From Panonychus citri (lineage: Eukaryota; Arthropoda; Arachnida; Trombidiformes; Tetranychidae): a DNA stretch of 64,000 nt. The stretch spans positions 1,612,001 through 1,676,000 of the forward strand of contig NW_026515445.1 in NCBI RefSeq assembly GCF_014898815.1, written 5' to 3'. The position numbers and the translations under genes are program-made. The notes under the pieces are model-generated. The model made no database searches. It was not told the DNA's origin and worked only from the letters and a program-made list of their open reading frames with translations. The stretch's first letter is position 1, and each line of letters begins with the position of its first letter. Positions 1 through 13,743 of this stretch are shown one piece after another.

Positions 1-1442
1 ATGTCAATCTATCTTTATGTCCCTTTAAGCTTATACATTTTGCATGATTAACTTATATTTGATCGACTCATCATACGTCTATGAAACTATCTCATAGAAT
101 ATTACCTGGAATTAAATATCTATTCCGGAGTGAAAACTCTTGGCTGTTTCTTTTTTTCTATTAATCACTTACATAGTCTAGTGAGAAAGTGCGAGAAAAT
201 GATCTTCAATCTTATAGAGCTAAGTCGAGGAAATATTTCATATTTTATTCATATTTGACCTCAATTCCATTTTCCAATAGCATTTATTCATTTTAGTATT
301 GATCACAAAACAAGAATTTCTTAAATATCAATCATAGTTAAATTCTGATTCTGATTCTGATCTTAACAATTTATTTTGATTAGATTTAATTAGTTTGGAT
401 GAATGGTGTATGTTTGTCTCTATTCTCGGGATAAGGAACCAATTCTGTATCGTTAAGTATTAGGGCTCTGCAAGATTGAATTGTTTTGTCAGAATATATT
501 TTCATTGACAAAATATCTATTCTATTAAAATGATATCATTGTGTATGTTTTGTTTTGTTGAATTGACTTCAATCTCTCTTATCAATTATTGATATTTGAT
601 TGTTACTTTTCAACTTTCTAATCTTCATTTGTGTATTGAATTAATCTCTCAACTCATTTGCATCTCTATCTCTGTAATATGATTGCAACAACTATTAATA
701 TACTCTTTCCATCGAGTCTTAAAATTTTCTTGTGTCAACTCACTACAATTAAACTAATTGTTATTTCATTTATTGCTGATACTCCTGCAGAGCCCTTTGA
801 TCTTGACATTTATTTATATTGGTTCCTTTTTAATATCGCGTTAAATGATAATTATATCAGAATCAGATCAGCTTAGTTCCGATTTATCTGTTCAGATAAT
901 TTATTTTCTCATTTTCAGCTTGGAAAAAATTAAATAAAACTTGTCATCATTTTGCATACTCATGCATTTAAAATCCCGTTTGATTGATAAAACCATTAAA
1001 CCGAGTTTCCTCTCATCTAGTTTTTGGACTCAATCAACAGCTATGTTATTAAATAATGACAATAAAATGTTAACACTCAATACCCAATTTGTTTGGGCAT
1101 CAGTGCATAGCTTGTTTTGTATCGCATTGGATTTTTGAAGATGCGATGCAAACACCTAAAGTTTAATTTTTAATTTTGATGTAACCCAGACATTGGATTA
1201 GATCTAAGAAAATGTTATTCGGATGGATTGGAATTAACGGAATCAGACAAGCCTGACAATCAAAGAAAAATTTAAAGAAAGTGCTTAAATTGGAATTAAG
1301 ATGATCCATTAAACATAAATTTATGGTATGGCTCAAGTCGCTCATCCGAACTCTTTTCCCTTTAACCATCTCTTCCCATCTTCTTCCTACATTCATTACA
1401 ATCCTCTAACCTTAACCTTCTATCTCTTCTTACCTCCCTCCT

Positions 1443-1477
<35 letters not shown>

Positions 1478-2045
1478 TTTTCTCTCCCCTGGTTACCTGT
1501 GATTCTACCTCAATCATTCACTTGACTCGGTTCCAAGTTGAAAGTTTTGTTTGGAGCCAAATCATTTTGCTGAAACTGTGATTTGAGTCTAGAAGACACA
1601 AGATTTACAACAATTTATTTTCATTCAACTTTCTTTTAATCTTCTTTTCTTACACCAAACCTTTTACTCTTTTCCAGTGATCATCATCATAATTTTTAAT
1701 TCTTTTATTACAACTAATCAAACGGATACTTAATTGTCTAAACCTCAATATTACAACTTACCTAATTCTGTTCTCTCCTCGCTTATATTATGATTTAACC
1801 TTTTCTTCCTGTTTCTATAGTTGATTTAAGTGTTTTTCATCAGTTCACCGAGAAACACTTGTAATGATTTACTCTCTGAATTGATTAATCAATTAATTTC
1901 TTTGCGAACGTGTTAATCTTTTGTAAATTACATAAATTTTATGTGATTATTTGTTTCCTGTTATCTATTGGATTTTATGCGTAAAAGTTACATCTTTTAA
2001 TTATCATCATTGAATCAACTTTTAAACTAATTGTAACTTACCATC
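1..2045. other. Intergenic / 5' flank, no coding gene seen
   Basis: AT-rich DNA with only short, low-complexity open frames and no exon chain that I can join. It holds a pure CT microsatellite at 1447-1474 inside a pyrimidine-rich stretch (about 1370-1500). The last few hundred bases should contain the promoter and 5' UTR of the ZP-domain gene that starts at 2046, but I could not identify a TATA box or initiator with confidence. Confidence 0.5.
1447..1474. repeat. (CT)n microsatellite
   Basis: About 14 uninterrupted CT units, seen directly, inside a longer pyrimidine-rich stretch about 570 bp upstream of the ZP-gene start codon. Likely polymorphic in length; no function can be assigned. Confidence 0.9.
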
Positions 2046-5000
2046 ATGAACCATTTATCAATCTTAATTGTGTTTATTTGCACATTTTACTTAGCTGGAT
2101 TAACTCTAGCAGCTCGTCGATCAGGTAAGCATTCATGGTATCACCCAGATGATATTCAATAATTACTAATCTAATACATTTATTTTGATTGCTCATTCTT
2201 TCTACTTGATTACAATTCTCAATCAAATGTTAACAATTTAAAATTTTCCATTGTTACATTTGTTGAAATAATTTTGATACTAAAAATTGATTTACAATTG
2301 CTATTGCAATTCTAAAGCGAATACATTTTAATCGCCTTAATATCTGGTAATTTTAAAGTTAATTCTACTAATAAAAGCTAATGCAATCATAATTAAATCT
2401 AAAATTGATTGTAATCAAGTTTCAAGGGATAAACTGGTCTGATTCATGATGATTCGACCGTTTTTCATTAGCAAATGCGTTTAATTTACCCATGTGATTA
2501 TGTAATTTTCTTATGAGTGTTGGTCAATCTACTATTTCTGTAGCTTACCAGTTGTTAACAAGTTGAAAGGCTCATGAAATCTTAAGCATTCAAGGTGAAT
2601 TCTTTGTTGTGGAAATGCTCAATCTCCTGAAAAGAAAGAAAAATGTGAGAAAATTGATGCTATTTGTGATGAAAAAATTAATGGAATTGCCGTTGATTAT
2701 CTCCCACGCTATTCGATCAACAATCAAAACCAACAATCAACCGACTGATGCGTGTGCATGTTTACTTGTGTTTATCATCATGATTTGTCTCTTTCTCATT
2801 GGCATCTTCCCATTTTACTTCTTCCGCTGAATATCCTCTTCTCAAATCATATGATTATTTCTGATAACTAACAATAGGCTAATTGATGACAATCATCTCA
2901 ATGGTCAATATATAATAAAGTTATCCTTCATTTCTAATAATTCACGTAACCCGGAAAACGTAATCATTTCATCGATTTTTTTTTCTATTCCTGATTTTCC
3001 ATTTTGTCCTGTTGTTTTTTTCACTTAAATTATATGCTGAGTAGCCCAATGATCATGTTTACCATCATTTTTATCCTCATCATCATTGCCTTATCGATGT
3101 ATGACGGTTCTCCTTGGAAGGAGCCAGAAGTAGATGGAGAAGAAGAAGATGAAAATGAAAATGAAGATGAGAAAGAAAGAGAGTGAGAGAGAGAAGGGGC
3201 GACAAGAAACGGAAGTTGGAATGAATTTTGATGAAAAGATATTCATTTTGTGATTATATTGATGATGTTGATTAGTTGGAATTCTGGTGATTATTTAATT
3301 TTTTTTTATTCGGTTCTCTGTTAATCATCAGGAAGGTTTAATTGACTCAAATTGCGATAAACCCAAGGACTTAAAAGGTGCACTGATCTTCAATTGACTC
3401 ACAAATCGGTCATTGACGTTTGACAAAAGGGAGACTCTCTCTTTCTACTTGTTTCTCATCCTCATCACTCTTATCTTTCTGTTTTTCTTTCCTCTCATCA
3501 TCTCTCATGGTCCATGCAGAGCTTGAATTGACTACATGTTTAGCTTAAAGCTATTAACATGTAACAGCATAAATTTTGATTTTTGGTGAGCAAAAGAAAA
3601 TCATATTAATGATTTTCATTGTTGATATCGCATCTAATCTGATTGAAAAGTTTACTTTCTTTTTCATCGATTTCTGGTTTGTTTAATCACCAATGGTTAA
3701 TTAATTATTTAGCATTTTGTTGGTCTCACTTGATAATTAAAACAGTTAAACAGGAATCATTTTGGCTTCTTGCAAAGTCAATTGCTTTCTGTTAATTTCA
3801 ATTATCTAATTCATATTACTTGAGATAAGACCAGTTATTAATTATCAAAGCTAAATTGAATCATTTTAAATTCTGTTATTTTGAATGAACTTAATCTCTA
3901 AGTGAATTTTTTTCATGAATTTTTTCTAATTCTTTTTATTCATTTCATTAACTTTCCAATTAGCGAGTAACGTTGCCTGTAGTCGCACCAATTTAATGAC
4001 AACAATTACGTTTCAACAACCATTTTATGGTTTGGTTTATGCGAAAGGATTTAGTCAAGAATGTCAAATGGACGGAAATGGGACCAAGATTATCCAGTTT
4101 TCTAGTCCAGTCCATAAATGCGGCATCAAAATATCAGAGAACAAGGGGTTGTACCAGTTCGAATTGCATCTTTATGTCCAGTACGATAAAAATATTCAGC
4201 AATCGCAAGATGATCGGATTCTTGTTCGTTGTGCTCCCCAAGAGATACTATTATCTGGTGGAATGGGTCGAAGGTCTGATGAGGCCATTTCTAAATCGCC
4301 CAATCTCAAGTCTCTCCATGGAGATTCGAGAATCCAAATCAAACCAATGGACAATCATCATTTCGCCGAATCAACTGTTGCTTCTGTTGAATGTTTCATG
4401 GATATATTCAGAGGACGAATACCTCATTTGAAGACGATTGATTCTCATGTGAATATCGGCGAAGACATAACTGTCTTGGTGAAAATTAAGAAAATGCGTA
4501 TGTGTCACTTTGATTAATTTATCAATAACTTTTGAAACAATGATGAGGAAGAGAAATCTCTTAATCTTATTTCATAATTATTACGGATCACTGATCAAAA
4601 ATCACTGATCAAAACTGCACTTGACTCCAGTAATTAACCATATGTGACCTGAAGCTGATTTTCAGTTACTTTTGCAAAATCATCTTTATTCATGTAAACA
4701 GACAAACATTTGATTCCTTTGATCAGTGAAACAGCAAAAGTTTGCTAACAATTAACATTTTGACAGTTTTTTCGACCATGATTATGTTCGGTGATCATCT
4801 TACACAATATTCTTGATACTTTTTCCTACAAACTTTCCCTTGAGATTATGAATTCAAAATGTTAGACTTTATTGTTTATGGAAAAGTCTGTGAATTTTAT
4901 TAACTATTGTTTTCATCTTGATTTGTTTCTGATTCAGTGAATCAGATAAAACAGGTTAGCTTGTGTTTCTAAACGTTACATTTTTGGCTCTTTATTTGTT

Positions 5001-6326
5001 GTTTTTCCCGTAAATTCAAGTAGCCTCACAATTCATCTTGTTCTTGTTTCAAACCTCAGTGGTTTTCCAATCATTTTCACACATAAAAAGAACGAAATAA
5101 TCAACTGAACATCAGGAAAATTCTGAATCTCATGAAATTTTACTCACAGTTTTCTCCTCATGTTTTGTTTATCAGTAAAAGAGTGAGAATTAGCTGAACC
5201 TTAACGAATTTTTTCATTAAGGTTATTTGATCTTTGATTTTCTTTCCTATTTTGATAATTTACTGATTGCCAATTTTCTCATTCTCAATTCATCGCATTC
5301 AATATCATTCTAAAAGTTTTTCTCGTTTTTTTTTTCATTGACTTTAGTTGGAATTGATACCCGATTATCTCGATGTTTTGCCCATGATAGAAGTATGACA
5401 ACCAAATTCGATTTAACAGATGAAGATGGGTAAGTTTAATTGCTAACAATCAACTTATCGAAGGTTAATCATAATGTTCAATTTCATCTTTAGATGCACC
5501 CTGGATTCTGTTATAATGCCTAATTTCAAGGAGTTCGTTCATGATGGTGGAAATACAAAAGCACTTTATTCAACTTTCCCAGCCTTCAAATTTCCCGATC
5601 GATCAAATCTTCACATTCAATGTACTGTAGTTGTTTGTAATACTACTTGTCCAAAGGTAAAATTAAGAGCTCTACACGTAATAAGTAAACATATTAACTG
5701 ATCAGATTTCAATTTCTTTTCTCAATTTTGATTAGTTTGATTGTCTCGAAAAACCAACTACTGAATCAACAACCACCATGGCACCAATCAAGCATCTCGC
5801 GAAGAGATCAGCCAAAGTGATTAGTAAAAAGTATACAACTCAACCCAATATCGTTCGACGAAAATCTCACAATGGTAACTGGACATTAACTGACCGACGG
5901 GACGTGAGAAATATTACTCGGGATAAACTACTCTCTCAAATTGGCATTTCAACCGCTGTTGATGTCGTTGAAAATAACGGTAATTCGATAAATAGTAAAG
6001 AAGCCATTTACTACAAAGAATCGGGAGTTTTCGATGAGTTTTTCGGTGATGAAGCCGTTTCTTGTTTCACTTCCCCTTCCGTTATGCTCAGTTTGATATT
6101 ATTGTCGAGTTCGTTCCTTGCTGGACTTTGTTTCGCCATTTTCATGGGGCTTAAAGTTCAATCACTCAAAAAGCAGCTTTTTATTTACGAAAATTTCCCT
6201 TCGACTGCCAACCAACACCAACACCAACACCAACATTCACTTCGAACTTGTTTCCATCCATATTATCGCAATGATATTCATAATTTTTCGTACGGACGAA
6301 TGGTTGATCTCACAATGGCCAAATAG
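2046..6326 (+). CDS. ZP-domain single-pass membrane protein
   Basis: Five exons join in frame: 2046-2124, 3964-4497, 5348-5429, 5494-5656 and 5736-6326, giving about 482 aa. Exon 1 encodes a signal peptide (hydrophobic residues about 4-23). Residues about 30-290 form a zona pellucida module: an early Cys, the family-typical PF.G.VYAKGF..EC stretch, and in the C-terminal half the LSRCFAHD and LTDEDGCTLDS segments followed by a Cys cluster (IQCTVVVCNTTCPKFDC). A Thr- and basic-rich linker follows, with a possible RDVR-type furin site (about residues 341-344). A membrane span lies at about 402-425, and a short cytoplasmic tail contains a His/Gln repeat. In arthropods such proteins polymerise in the apical extracellular matrix and shape cuticle or epithelia; that role is inferred from the family. 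AATAAA occurs at 6481. The 1.84-kb first intron may hide an alternative exon. Confidence 0.88.
2125..3963 (+). other. First intron of the ZP-domain gene
   Basis: A 1.84-kb intron from a GTAAGC donor to a TTAG acceptor. It contains a purine-rich GAA/GAGA stretch at about 3125-3196 and an open frame at 2595-2830 preceded by a CAAG. That frame would join exon 1 in phase and end in a hydrophobic segment (see findings). No other coding content was recognised. Confidence 0.6.
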
Positions 6327-9300
6327 TGACCTTTTCACTGATTTATGGATCAGATTAATACTCTTATTTATAACTATTTATTTTATCACTACAGCAATCA
6401 CGATTTTTACTTTTCTCAAGCTGTCAAATATTTAACTTATTAATTACAACTTACTTTGGATAATCAATTTATTTAATTACAATAAACTTTCCTAATTACA
6501 CCAAAAATGAATTTAAATCACTAAATTATGTGGATCGGTGTCATAATTTTATTGAGTTAGTTCCAGTACTAGTTTACAAGGGCTGATCAAGATGATAAAT
6601 TATTCAGGAAATCAAATAATCAATTTTCAACTTAATTGTGCTGTTAATTGCTCATCATCACCTTAAGATGAATCGTTCATTGAATATTCATCTTGACCAG
6701 AAAGGCATAATAATAATTAAGCAAAAATAACATAAATTGTGAATCGGATAAAGCAAAGGCAATATTACAAAGCTGATCACGATCTTCATTTATTCATGAT
6801 CATGATTCATCTTGGTAATTATGATTTGATCATGATCGTTTCTTTGATTTAGTTAACTGTTATTTCTTTAATATTATCATTCCTATTCTTGGGAGTGAGA
6901 AGTGGAGTGAACATGCGTTAATGTTGTTCTCTTGTTGATATAAGTGAACCTTCAAAAAATAGGCTTAGAATTGTTTCTTAGTTGATAGAGGAAAGTTGAG
7001 TTCCAATGATGACCGAATCCTCAACCACAATCAACTAACTGAATTATGTTAGATCAACTTGAATATCAAGCAAGTCAACAACTAGTAACCGAATTGACAA
7101 ATTTCTGTTTATTTGAGACCACAAATAAAACGCATTTCAATATATTGAACTGTTTTAATCAACGGTGAACGTCAATTCCTTCATTAAAACAAAGTGTTAA
7201 TCCTAATCAACTTTTAGTTAGAAGACAACAATTAATCAATTCGCAGAATGCCCTTCTTTTACCTCCATTCACCAAGAGAACAACTTTGTCTTCAAAAAAG
7301 GTAATTAACTGATTTACATTAATAAATTCATCTTAATGATTCACTCTGATGATTGAGAATAACTTTAATGCGACTTGTCATCAGAATTTAGCTCGATGAA
7401 CATTTTGATTAATTGTAAGCAGATCGATTTTCATTAACTTAGGTAAATGTTTACTTTTCTCTCATATTCAAATAGACACCAAGTTCTATGTCATTGAATG
7501 GTAATAATATAATTGGTAATTCGTCAAAGATCAGTCGAGAAAAATTAGACTCATTTGCGAATTAACTGAATCAACAGATTATATGAATAAAGATTCAACA
7601 ATCAGTGAATAAACTACTACGCTAATGTAAGAAATTAATGTTTCCTCAATTTAGATTACTTCCTGAATTTGAATGTCATCGAATCACAAAGATACCGACA
7701 AGAATAATGAATAACATTAACTCTAATTTAATTGTTAAATAGAATCTCTGATTATTCTGATAACTCGAAGATATTTCCCAAGAATCTTGGATTTCATTAT
7801 CAAGTAAAATTCTGCATTAATTCAGATTGATTTATCTCTTGATAAACGGTAGTTTTTTATTATTATTAAAGCTCTCAGCGTGTAGTTATTAATATTTCAT
7901 GATGTTGCTCATAATCAATCATAATTGTTGACAATTAATAATTTATTTAAGTTTCCATTTGAGTTTCTCATCTCTTATCATAAATATCATAGTTTATACA
8001 TTTGTATTTATTGTAGTAATATAAATATTGGAAACAGTTGCTAAATATACTCATTTAGTATTAATGATAACTAAGCTTCTAATTAGTGATCTAAATTAAT
8101 TAGCTTTTATTATTCCCTGATTTTCATTTACGTGACATTTAATGATCCTGAATGGTAATTGTTCATTAGTGCAAATATTAATAAATCCAAATTCAGAGTT
8201 ACGATTTAATGATTGATCTTCCCTTTGGTCAAAATTTTACTTATTAATAATTAAATTAGAATTTTGATTTTAGACGAATGAGATTAAATAAGAGTTTTAA
8301 ATCAATTCTATCGATGAAATTTATTCGAGATTCAATCGCCTCATCAATGAGAAGTTCAATTGATTTAATAATCTGTACTTCAATTTTATCGGTAACTTGA
8401 TCTCACTTTCAGAGTAAAGAATGTCCAAAATTGTGAATTTCATAGAATTCGATCATTGCGTCACCAATGAGTCGACCTTTGGTACTATCTGGTTACGATG
8501 TCGAATTCGTTAGTCTCAAATTACATCCTCGGCTCTCGAACGTCCCAATTAGACTTTTTCTTTCGAATGCAATTTGTCTCCAGCCCTAAGGGGCTTCGAG
8601 TTTGCAGGTTATGCTTAAGTTTTGCTTGAAAATTGAATTTAATTCACTTGGTGTTCGGATTATTGGATTTATTTTATAACAGATTTTAGATTCCGAGCAC
8701 AAAAACTGTTTTTCGAATTTATTTCAGTTGAGAGTTTCCACTTTCAGAATGAAATAATACATTGTAATAACAATGAATTTCGAGTGAACATTAGCATGAA
8801 ATAAACACCATGATAGCCTTCAATGTATGATATAGATAATGATAGAGATGAGAACACGAATTCAGATAAACGAAAACATTTTTCACTTTAGAAAATTATT
8901 GTTCTGTTGATATTAAATTAAACTTTCTCGTTCCTCTCATCAAATACTGAGTTTCGTTAATTTGATGAAAGAGGATCCGAATCAACCTGAAAATTTAAGC
9001 AATTAAAATGAATCGTGATTACATTTATATTTACAAGTGAATTGTTTTTTAGGGGCAATCAATATAACGATCGTTTCAATCACTATTATTGTTACAATGA
9101 CAACAAATACAAATTGAAACGTTTAGCAGATTAGATTAATATTGGGTTTGGTTACACATTAATAATAAACTTTTCCCTATGAAAATATATTATTTCATTA
9201 AATTGATTCCAACATGAAACAATTTGAATGGTTCTGACTATTGAATTTGATTGAATTTGCAGATGAATGAAATTGTCATTTGAAAAATGAATTTGTCCTA

Positions 9301-10598
9301 ATGTCCATTTCGAAACCACTTTACTTTTTTCTTAACAGTTTCACCCATGATGTTAGCGATATAATGACAATCATTTGCATGGTTCTTTGATTTTGATAGT
9401 AACAACAGCAAATATCATCTTATTTTTTTCATCATGTTATCGATTATCTGTTTATGAAAATATCATTCTAGTTGGAAAAATATGGAACTTACAGAATAAA
9501 AGACAGAAATTCCGAATTTTTCATCGCTTTCACCATGGTCATTATTTCATTCTTTTCACTCATTCCATACTTTGATTTTCTCTCTCATCTTCATCGCCTT
9601 GAATTGTAATTTGTTTGTTTTTATAACATTGAAACAGAACAATTTGTAAATAAGATGAATCGTTTTACATGGATAAGTATTGACATTGTCGCTAATTAAT
9701 GATTGAAAAGAAAAGGAGCTGATCAAAGTTAATCGTCCTCTGGGCATATGATTGTTGTTCGTGTTTAAGTCACGATTTGTATTGTACTAATCTGATTTCT
9801 GTCAATATTTCAAATCTCAATATAAAAATCGAATTAACTTTCTTAACTCATCAATTTAATTTGGTTTAATTGATTTCTCTGGACAATCAATTCTCAACTG
9901 AGTTTATCCAGCAATTGAATAAGTGTCAGCAAACCTTTTACTTGTTATCTAATTAAAGATAATTGTCACGACCTAATCGCCTCTTATGGTTGGAGATTGT
10001 GACTTGAAACCGATTGATTCACAATCGATTAACCTTTTTCTGTAATAAAAGATAAATTTACTCTAGAAAATCATTGCCTGAGGCCATTTCTATCAGTGCA
10101 ATCATTTCAATGTTTGCCTTTGAAATTTTTTAACTTCTTCATTATCCTAATACTCTTCTTGATTTAATTTCAGTTAGATAATGAAAAACATTCCCAAAAT
10201 ATAAATTAAATCAAATCCCTTACTTTTCAGTTCTTATTATGATTCTAATACCTTGACGATACCATTTCAGTTTCATGAAATTCACGAGGGAATCTGATGA
10301 ATTATTTTCATTGCACAATTTCAAGTTTTCTTGATTTAGTGGAAACAAAACAACAATAAAACGAATAGAATGATAATTATCCTCTATTATGAAATATATC
10401 ATCGAGCTCATTACTTATTGAACATTATAAGAAAATTAGATCAGAAAATAGAGATGACGGTTTATCTTTTAAAGACATAAATTCACCTGTAATGATGATA
10501 ATAATCTCTCCCTTGCTCATCGTTTGAGTGAAACATTAGAGCTTCTCCATTGATTTTTCTATCGTTACCTGAGTTAATTAGAAGATTGGATTATTGTT
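6327..10598. other. Intergenic stretch with a GC-richer island
   Basis: Begins with the ZP-gene 3' UTR (AATAAA at 6481-6486). The rest is AT-rich without an exon chain I can support. A block at about 8400-8640 stands out by base composition (see findings). Upstream exons of the small membrane-protein gene at 10599-11103 may lie here, but I could not find one with the required phase. Confidence 0.45.
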
Positions 10599-11103
10599 AT
10601 GCTTCTCTCTCTCTTTCTCTCTTTTCCTAGAATTCCAGCTCGTATTTGTTTCTCATTGAATCACATTCGCCAACACACTGACCCAGAAACACTTAAAGTC
10701 GAAAGGTCCGAAGCTATAATCTATTCCTTGGTAAGATTGTCTCATTTCCACTTTAAATTATGCGAATGTTTTTCAGTTTGATGATTATTTTCGTCGATAC
10801 TAAGACATTAATCTTATTCCTTAGGTAATTGTTGTTTTTTATGCAGCGATTATTTTAATCGTTGTTGGAACCAACATGCATCGATGTCGTAAACGTCGTC
10901 AACGGTTAAATCGACAACAAACATTAAACTCTAATCATAAACAATTAACCAAATCACCCTCATTGATTGTCTCAATAAACAGTGAACCAGATAACTTTAG
11001 TTTACTGACCAATCATGTGAATAATAATCAACCAGCATTAACTTTAACAAGTAATCATAACCAAGAGCTGATAACTAAATTAACCAAGGGATCACCTGTT
11101 TGA
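10599..11103 (+). CDS. Small single-pass membrane protein (3' exons, possibly partial)
   Basis: Two exons join in phase 0: 10599-10730 and 10825-11103, ending in TGA. The second exon begins with a hydrophobic span of about 19 residues (VIVVFYAAIILIVVGTN), followed at once by a basic stop-transfer cluster (HRCRKRRQR). A polar Asn/Gln/Ser/Thr-rich cytoplasmic tail of about 65 residues follows. The preceding exon encodes a soluble segment ending RSEAIIYSL. The ATG at 10599 lies inside a CT-rich tract that ends in CCTAG at 10626-10630. This looks like a 3' splice site, so the true exon may start at 10631 (same frame) with missing upstream exons. As drawn it gives 136 aa. AATAAA at 11456 fits a 3' UTR of about 350 nt. 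I do not recognise the family; the layout resembles small accessory membrane subunits only in a general way. Confidence 0.62.
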
Positions 11104-13743
11104 CATTAAATTTAATTTAATTTACTAATTATAATTGATAAAACACTAATCAAGTGTACTTTCATCAGCCAGGGAGAAATTAATTAATCTAAAATGACCA
11201 GAATTTAACAAGAACCAAAGCACCAAAATCCCAAGGAATCAAAACAATCGTGATACCAAAACAACAACCTCACTGTCGAAACAATTATATTGATTAACCA
11301 AATCAACTGATTGACTATTGTACAACAAAGGACTTAATTGTATTTTTAACTAATTCCCAATTTATACAAACAAATCAAAAGCCTTTGAAACCCATTATAC
11401 TTGTTGATTGAACTTAAATTTTTCTGTAAATATTACAAACACGAATTAAAGTATTAATAAAATCTATCAAAATTAATTGACTTCTAATCATTTCAATGAG
11501 AAAATGATATTCTGTTCATCTAATGAATACCCTTGAGTTCAATCGTCATGATGGAATTCATAAAAAACACTGATTGTCGTTTGCATGCTTTCGTTTAAAT
11601 TAAGTGACAGTTTTCTGATAATCAAATGGAAATTCAGTCAAAAATAAAACGATTCATTTGTTTAATATTAGAAATTAGATCGATGTAACGAAAAACATGA
11701 AAGATCATCAGTAGGAAGGTTCTGTAAACTTCATCATGAAAACGATGAATTATCATTAATATAATCACATTAATTTGAAACTTCAATCAAATTATCAAAT
11801 TGATTGGATTTCGTTTGTAGGATTTGAATTTCGACAATTACTGAGTTGATGCGATTAAATAACTGATAATCATTTTCATATGAGAGTGATTAGTTTAACC
11901 ATTTGAATATTTAATTATATTCCTGATGGACTGGAATTGCTAATTGTTTCATCAATTGTATCATTTCATTATTTCAGTTGAATTATTTATTAGTCTATAA
12001 TTAATATTATCAGTTGCTAATTAATTAACAATAAAGACTTGTATTGTTTGAGGCTTGATTATGATTAACAAATGTTGAAAGGTATCTACTATTAGATAAC
12101 TTTAATTCATCGTGACAATCAATTAATCACTTTCAACTTACATTAACTGTTACTTGTGACAAATTTTGATAAGATAATTATGATTAAAACATAATCTATT
12201 AATAGTTGTGCAATAATTAACTTAAATTAATAAACTAATTAAAGCAAGAATACAGTCTGTAGTTAGAGAGTAAGAAAGGGATTATAAATTAGATAATTAA
12301 GACTTTATCTAATCACAATTAACATAATCTTTATAATGAATATAATCCCATGGGTCTTTTATCAATTGGATTAAACCTAAGGCATAAACATGGCCGATTT
12401 GATTATATTAATAATAATCAATTCAGTCAACACTAGGAAAGTAAATTAAAAGCTCATTCAGTCTAATTATGATGAGATTATCAATTGTAAATGTTGAAGT
12501 TAAACGATACAAGAACAATTGATTAACTGATGATTGAAAAAGCGAAATCATAAAATTGTTGCTTCATTGAGATTAATCCATTGACCCGATTGATTTTTAG
12601 TGTCCACATACAATGTAAGTCCAATTGGTAACAATTAATACTCAAAAAGTAAATTAATCGAACAACTAAACTTTACGATTGTTAAACTTTTCATGGAAAT
12701 TGGATGAAGATGAGAAGTTTTAATTCTTTTGTTTCCATAACCATGAAGGAGGTTAATTCATATGAATAGAACATTTTTCCAAAAAGAAACACATGAATCT
12801 GAGATTCTTTTTGGGAAAATCTTAGGCTTTTCTTCTCGATTTTCAACAAGAAACTTTCAATCTCAATTATCTTCTCAGTGTTAATCTCCTTCATCATTTG
12901 ATCCAATAAGAAAGGCGAAAATCAAATAACCAGAATCAGAAAAAGTCAATATCTTAGTAAGACTTTACCTGTACATGGAAAGTGCTTAACTTTTAATTTT
13001 ATGCTCCATGGGATTATTATCATTTTGTATTTTTACCAATCAATGATTTAATCAAATTGTGAATTGATTGTACCCATGATACTGATGATTATGAGCAAAA
13101 ATTCAGGGGAACAATTTGTTCCAGTAAATTGTTCGTGAATTAACAATTACATTTAAATATCATTTTGACGAATCCACTTAAAATTAAACATTTTGGTTGA
13201 GGTTTTTTGTATAAATTATTATTTTTCTTGATTCGATCTTAATTGTTGCAAGTTAATTACTATTTTAATTGTTGGTTTTAATTTCTTTTGAAGGCTGGAA
13301 TTAAAATAAACTATTCAATCTTCTCGTTTATACTGTTCTTATTTAAGACAAGGTTATTTACTATTTGCAGAGAATTATGATTAATTGTTGTGACCAATTG
13401 CTAATTAATCATTAGTTTTATCAAGAAAAGTATTTATAATTAAAGAAGCATTTAAAATGGATGATTATTGATCATTTGAAAGTAAATTAACTTGAGAGAA
13501 TTAATTATCTTAAATTCACCCGTAATTGGATTAATTTGTGTGGACGAGATATAATACTAATCAGGATAATATTGCTTCATTATGAGTTAGTATAACCATT
13601 AATTAGTAATTAATGATTAACGTTGACACTTTGAAACTAAAATATTAACAACTTTATTCAGGATCGATAAAAAAAGTACAAGTGATAATAGGAAAAAGTT
13701 GATGATAAAATGGATCGAAATGATTAAAGCATCAAGATCTTTT
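11104..13743. other. Intergenic stretch between convergent genes
   Basis: Contains the 3' UTR of the upstream membrane-protein gene (AATAAA at 11456-11461). On the complementary strand it holds the 3' UTR of the secreted-protein gene; TTTATT near 13651 reads AATAAA on the minus strand. Otherwise AT-rich with no supported coding exon or RNA gene. Confidence 0.5.

Noticed and set aside
4027..4431. 134-aa frame overlapping the ZP-domain exon in another frame
   Set aside because: Shadow of the real ZP exon, which joins neighbours in phase and carries the family motifs.
8570..8612. tRNA-like or structured RNA in the GC-richer island
   Set aside because: A short CCCTAAGGGG pairing is present, but I could not fold a cloverleaf with the conserved T-loop and anticodon arms.
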